A stretch of DNA of 37,049 nt from the NCBI GenBank assembly GCA_027596195.1, contig JADGJG010000142.1:1-37049 (forward strand), given 5' to 3'. The first letter of the stretch is position 1, and every line of letters starts with the position of its first letter. This document shows, piece after piece, positions 34,601-37,049 of this stretch. The notes under the pieces were generated by a model, which was not told the origin of the DNA, searched no databases, and saw only the letters and a list, made by a program, of their open reading frames with translations. This DNA comes from Podochytrium sp. JEL0797. Lineage: Eukaryota; Chytridiomycota; Chytridiomycetes; Chytridiales; Chytriomycetaceae. Made by a program: the position numbers and the translations under genes.

Positions 34601-36311
34601 TCACAATTTGTACCCACACTCCTTCAACGCATCCTTAATAGCATTCAAAGTAGTATCCAAATGTCCCAACACCCCATCATTCACAACACTCACATTCATA
34701 TGTCCCACACGGAAATACTTTGTCGCATGTTCCGGATGCAACCCACCCGCCAACACAACCCCCTTCGCCGCCACTTTCCCCAAAAACTCGGCCGGCGCAA
34801 CCCCAGCAGGGTAATAACACGCCGTCAACGTATGCGCCCCACATTCACGCGTGACAGGAACAATCTTGAGCCCCCACCCCTCCAACGTATCCTTCACCTT
34901 CTCACTCGCAACCCGATGCTGCATAAACCGCGTATCCAAGCTCCCTTGTGCAGCGACAAGCTGCGCCAACGAGACCTGCAGCGCATACACGAGTTGCACG
35001 GGCGGAGTTGCAAAGTAAGAGGCTTGACGCGATTCGTACTTTTTCATGATGGGGAGCCATTTTTGGAAGGAGGCGTAGTATGTGGAGGGCGGGGATTTGC
35101 GGGTGAGGGCGACTTGGAGGGCGCGCGGGGAGACGACCATGACGGCGAGGCCGGGGGGTACTCCGAGGGCTTTTTGGGAGCCGGTCTGTGTTGGGGGTAT
35201 TTTTTTCGTGTGATGAGAAGGAAGGAGGGTGAGAGGGGGGGGGGGGGGCATGGTCATTGCGGAGTTTTTCGTCACGAACGGCAAGCTGCGCTGCATCCAC
35301 TGGACTCACACGCACACACACATAAAAACGCGTCCCAGCTTCGCTTCAGACTTTGGGGGGAGAAAAAAGAAAACGCAACTCACCATCACAACATCAATCC
35401 CCCACTCATCCTGCCGAATCGCCTCGGCTCCCACCGAACAAACCCCATCCAACGCAATCAACGTCTCGGGAGAAACCCTCTTCACAACCTTACAAACCGC
35501 TTCCACGTCCACCAACACTCCCGTCGACGTATCCACATGCGTGACAGTCACGAGCTTGTACTTCTCCGCCTTCAGTGCCGCTTCGATTTCCTCCAGGGAA
35601 GGGCGGGACCCGAAAGGTGCACGGAGTTGGGTGACGGTGCCGCCGTAGACGGAGATGCATTCGGCGAACCAGGTGCCAAAGATGCCCGTGTTGATGACGA
35701 GGACTTTGTCGTTTGGTTCAATGAGGTTCGCAGCGGTGGCGTCCCAGGTAAGGGTCTAACGGGGATATCAAAACACGGTTTCGTGTCAGCAAAACGTGTT
35801 TTTCTCGGGAAATGCCGGGTGGCACGTGGGGAGATGAAAAAGAAACACACTGACCCCCGATCCGGCCAAAATGAAGGGTTGTCCCGTGGGTGCGAAAAAG
35901 ACTTTGCGCGTGAGTTCGATGGCGGAGCCAAACTTGTCGATAAAGTCGGGAGATACGTGGGAGGTGGCCGGGGTGGCCATGGCGGCGAGGACCTATTTGA
36001 ATTATGACGGGTCAGGGGGGGTGCGCGGCTATCAGATAATGAACATGGCGTGTTTGCTTACGTCGTTGTCGAATTCGACAGGTCCTGTGACGGAGGGTGG
36101 GATGTTAGTGTGTGTACGGGGGGAAGGGGGAAGGGGAGGTCAAACCTGGAATCATGCACAACTTGTGGGCCATTCTTGCGTGTGTTTTGGAGAGAGTTTT
36201 TTTCGCGAAAGAAAGCGCCGGGAACGCGGTGTTGCCCACCACGCGATTCAACTTGACCACCTCACCGCGAGGGATGCGCAGAAAGGACGGAAAGAGGAGT
36301 CGAGACGACAT
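34601..36311 (-). CDS. AGX1: Alanine-glyoxylate aminotransferase (AGXT/AGX1 family)
   Basis: Five exons, complement of 36146-36311, 36062-36084, 35855-35992, 35384-35755, 34601-35185: 427 residues from ATG 36311, or 381 from the in-frame ATG 36173, the usual family length. It is a fold-type I PLP enzyme converting glyoxylate and alanine to glycine and pyruvate. Seen: MIPGPVEFDNDV near the start, GSGTLTWDA, HVDTSTGVLVD, ALDGVCSVGAEAI with the PLP-contacting Asp, and the Schiff-base Lys in GSQKALGVPPG (K238 long form, K192 short form). The C-terminal part is complete, including HMNVS. The extra 46 residues are basic, Ser/Leu-rich and almost acid-free, like a mitochondrial presequence. The C-terminus ends YKL, a weak PTS1-like tripeptide. 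The 35186-35383 intron contains a run of 14 G. Confidence 0.92.
35235..35248 (+). repeat. Poly-G run in an aminotransferase intron
   Basis: Fourteen consecutive G (C on the coding strand). This length is prone to slippage and to sequencing error, but lies in an intron. Confidence 0.85.
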
Positions 36312-37049
36312 GGAAGATCTCTTTTGGGCCTTTTTTTTCAGGTTTCTTGCGGAACCAATCGAGCTTTCCGATACTCAAATGGCTTGGTATCCTTGCAATG
36401 AATTGGTCCTCACGCATCCTTTTGGCTTCCAACAACGCCCGTGATCTGTTTCCCTCAAAACCAAGCCGGTCAGAATCACTATCACCCAGAGCCCGCCTCG
36501 CTGCGAAACCTTTCGAAAACCCCCAATCCACCTGTAGGAAAACCCCCGATCCTCCCGAACACAACCATTATTTCACCCAACAACGAACCAAAACCGGGGT
36601 CACCACGCCACCCCGCCACACACATGCACACACCGGCCCGGGGAGCGGGCTCTCCTCCAACTAACCAGGATATGAATGACCTCTCGCGGAACCGGTGCGG
36701 GAATCCCGGAAAAGTAATGGTCTAATGGAAAGGGAATACCTACGCGTTTTTTTTAAAAAAATGAAGGAGATGGTCGAATTTGCCAGAATCGGCAGGGCGA
36801 CATTTATGGGGGTGAATGGAGTCTGGAGTGAATGATCGGCACGCGAGAGTGACCCGCGTTGTTTATGCGTGGTTATGAGCACCTGTGATGGCAACGAGTT
36901 CCCCCTTCGACTGCTACCGGAAACTGCGCCACCCTCCTCACTCCCTCCTCACAATCGCTGACTCAAACACCTCCCTTGCTGACTCCAGAAGGACGCCACC
37001 CCGACCCCTACTCCCGTTGCTGGCCTCGAGAATGGAGCGATGGAACAGG
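36312..37049. other. Right edge, upstream of the aminotransferase, no gene assigned
   Basis: About 740 bp holding the aminotransferase promoter and, at most, the flank of another gene. Short frames on both strands show no recognisable domain and no convincing splice structure. A GC-rich patch (36636-36652) and an A/T-rich patch (36749-36763) are present. Nothing more can be supported. Confidence 0.35.

Noticed and set aside
36312..37049. Additional gene at the right edge
   Set aside because: Frames of 80-105 codons exist on both strands, but none shows a domain, splice structure or consistent codon pattern.

Overview
The window is nuclear DNA of an intron-rich eukaryote. Every gene can be assembled into full-length exons joined by short GT-AG introns, mostly 50-80 bp. 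Intron density, small intergenic gaps and gene content (WGR-type PARP, cytosolic class III guanylate cyclase, MASE1 hybrid histidine kinases with receivers, PAS-kinase-like Ser/Thr kinase, ER cyclophilin, RNA polymerase III subunit) fit an early-diverging zoosporic fungus of chytrid type. That placement is inference; no rRNA or other taxonomic marker is present. Exon boundaries were read by eye and checked by reading-frame closure.

Left part (1-12.6 kb) is conserved housekeeping and signalling: a coiled-coil guanylate cyclase (414-3082, minus) divergent from the second-largest RNA polymerase III subunit (3272-7465), then on the plus strand an unrecognised small gene (7503-8222), initiation factor eIF2A (8405-10884) and a secreted/ER cyclophilin (10991-11792), and convergent to it a maltose-acetyltransferase-family enzyme (11864-12562, minus).

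The centre (12.6-30.8 kb) is the unusual part. Two nearly full-length copies of one gene, each encoding MASE1 membrane sensor + degenerate histidine-kinase core + two intact receiver domains, lie in opposite orientation (12704-16403 plus; 27166-30788 minus) and form a ~3.7 kb inverted repeat. The ~10.8 kb between the arms holds a giant ankyrin-repeat PARP of about 2865 residues (13 exons, minus) with WGR, PARP regulatory and catalytic domains and a C-terminal PBZ-like zinc finger, plus a PHOSPHO-type HAD phosphatase. The arms are mosaic: some tracts, introns included, are almost identical while others are well diverged, which suggests gene conversion.

Right part (30.8-37 kb): an 856 bp divergent promoter region with palindromic sites, a PAS-kinase-like Ser/Thr kinase with a long low-complexity N-terminus (31645-34105, plus), and convergent to it alanine-glyoxylate aminotransferase (34601-36311, minus) with a possible mitochondrial leader and two in-frame start codons. 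The last 740 bp show no supportable gene. No tRNA, rRNA, CRISPR array or transposon was recognised.
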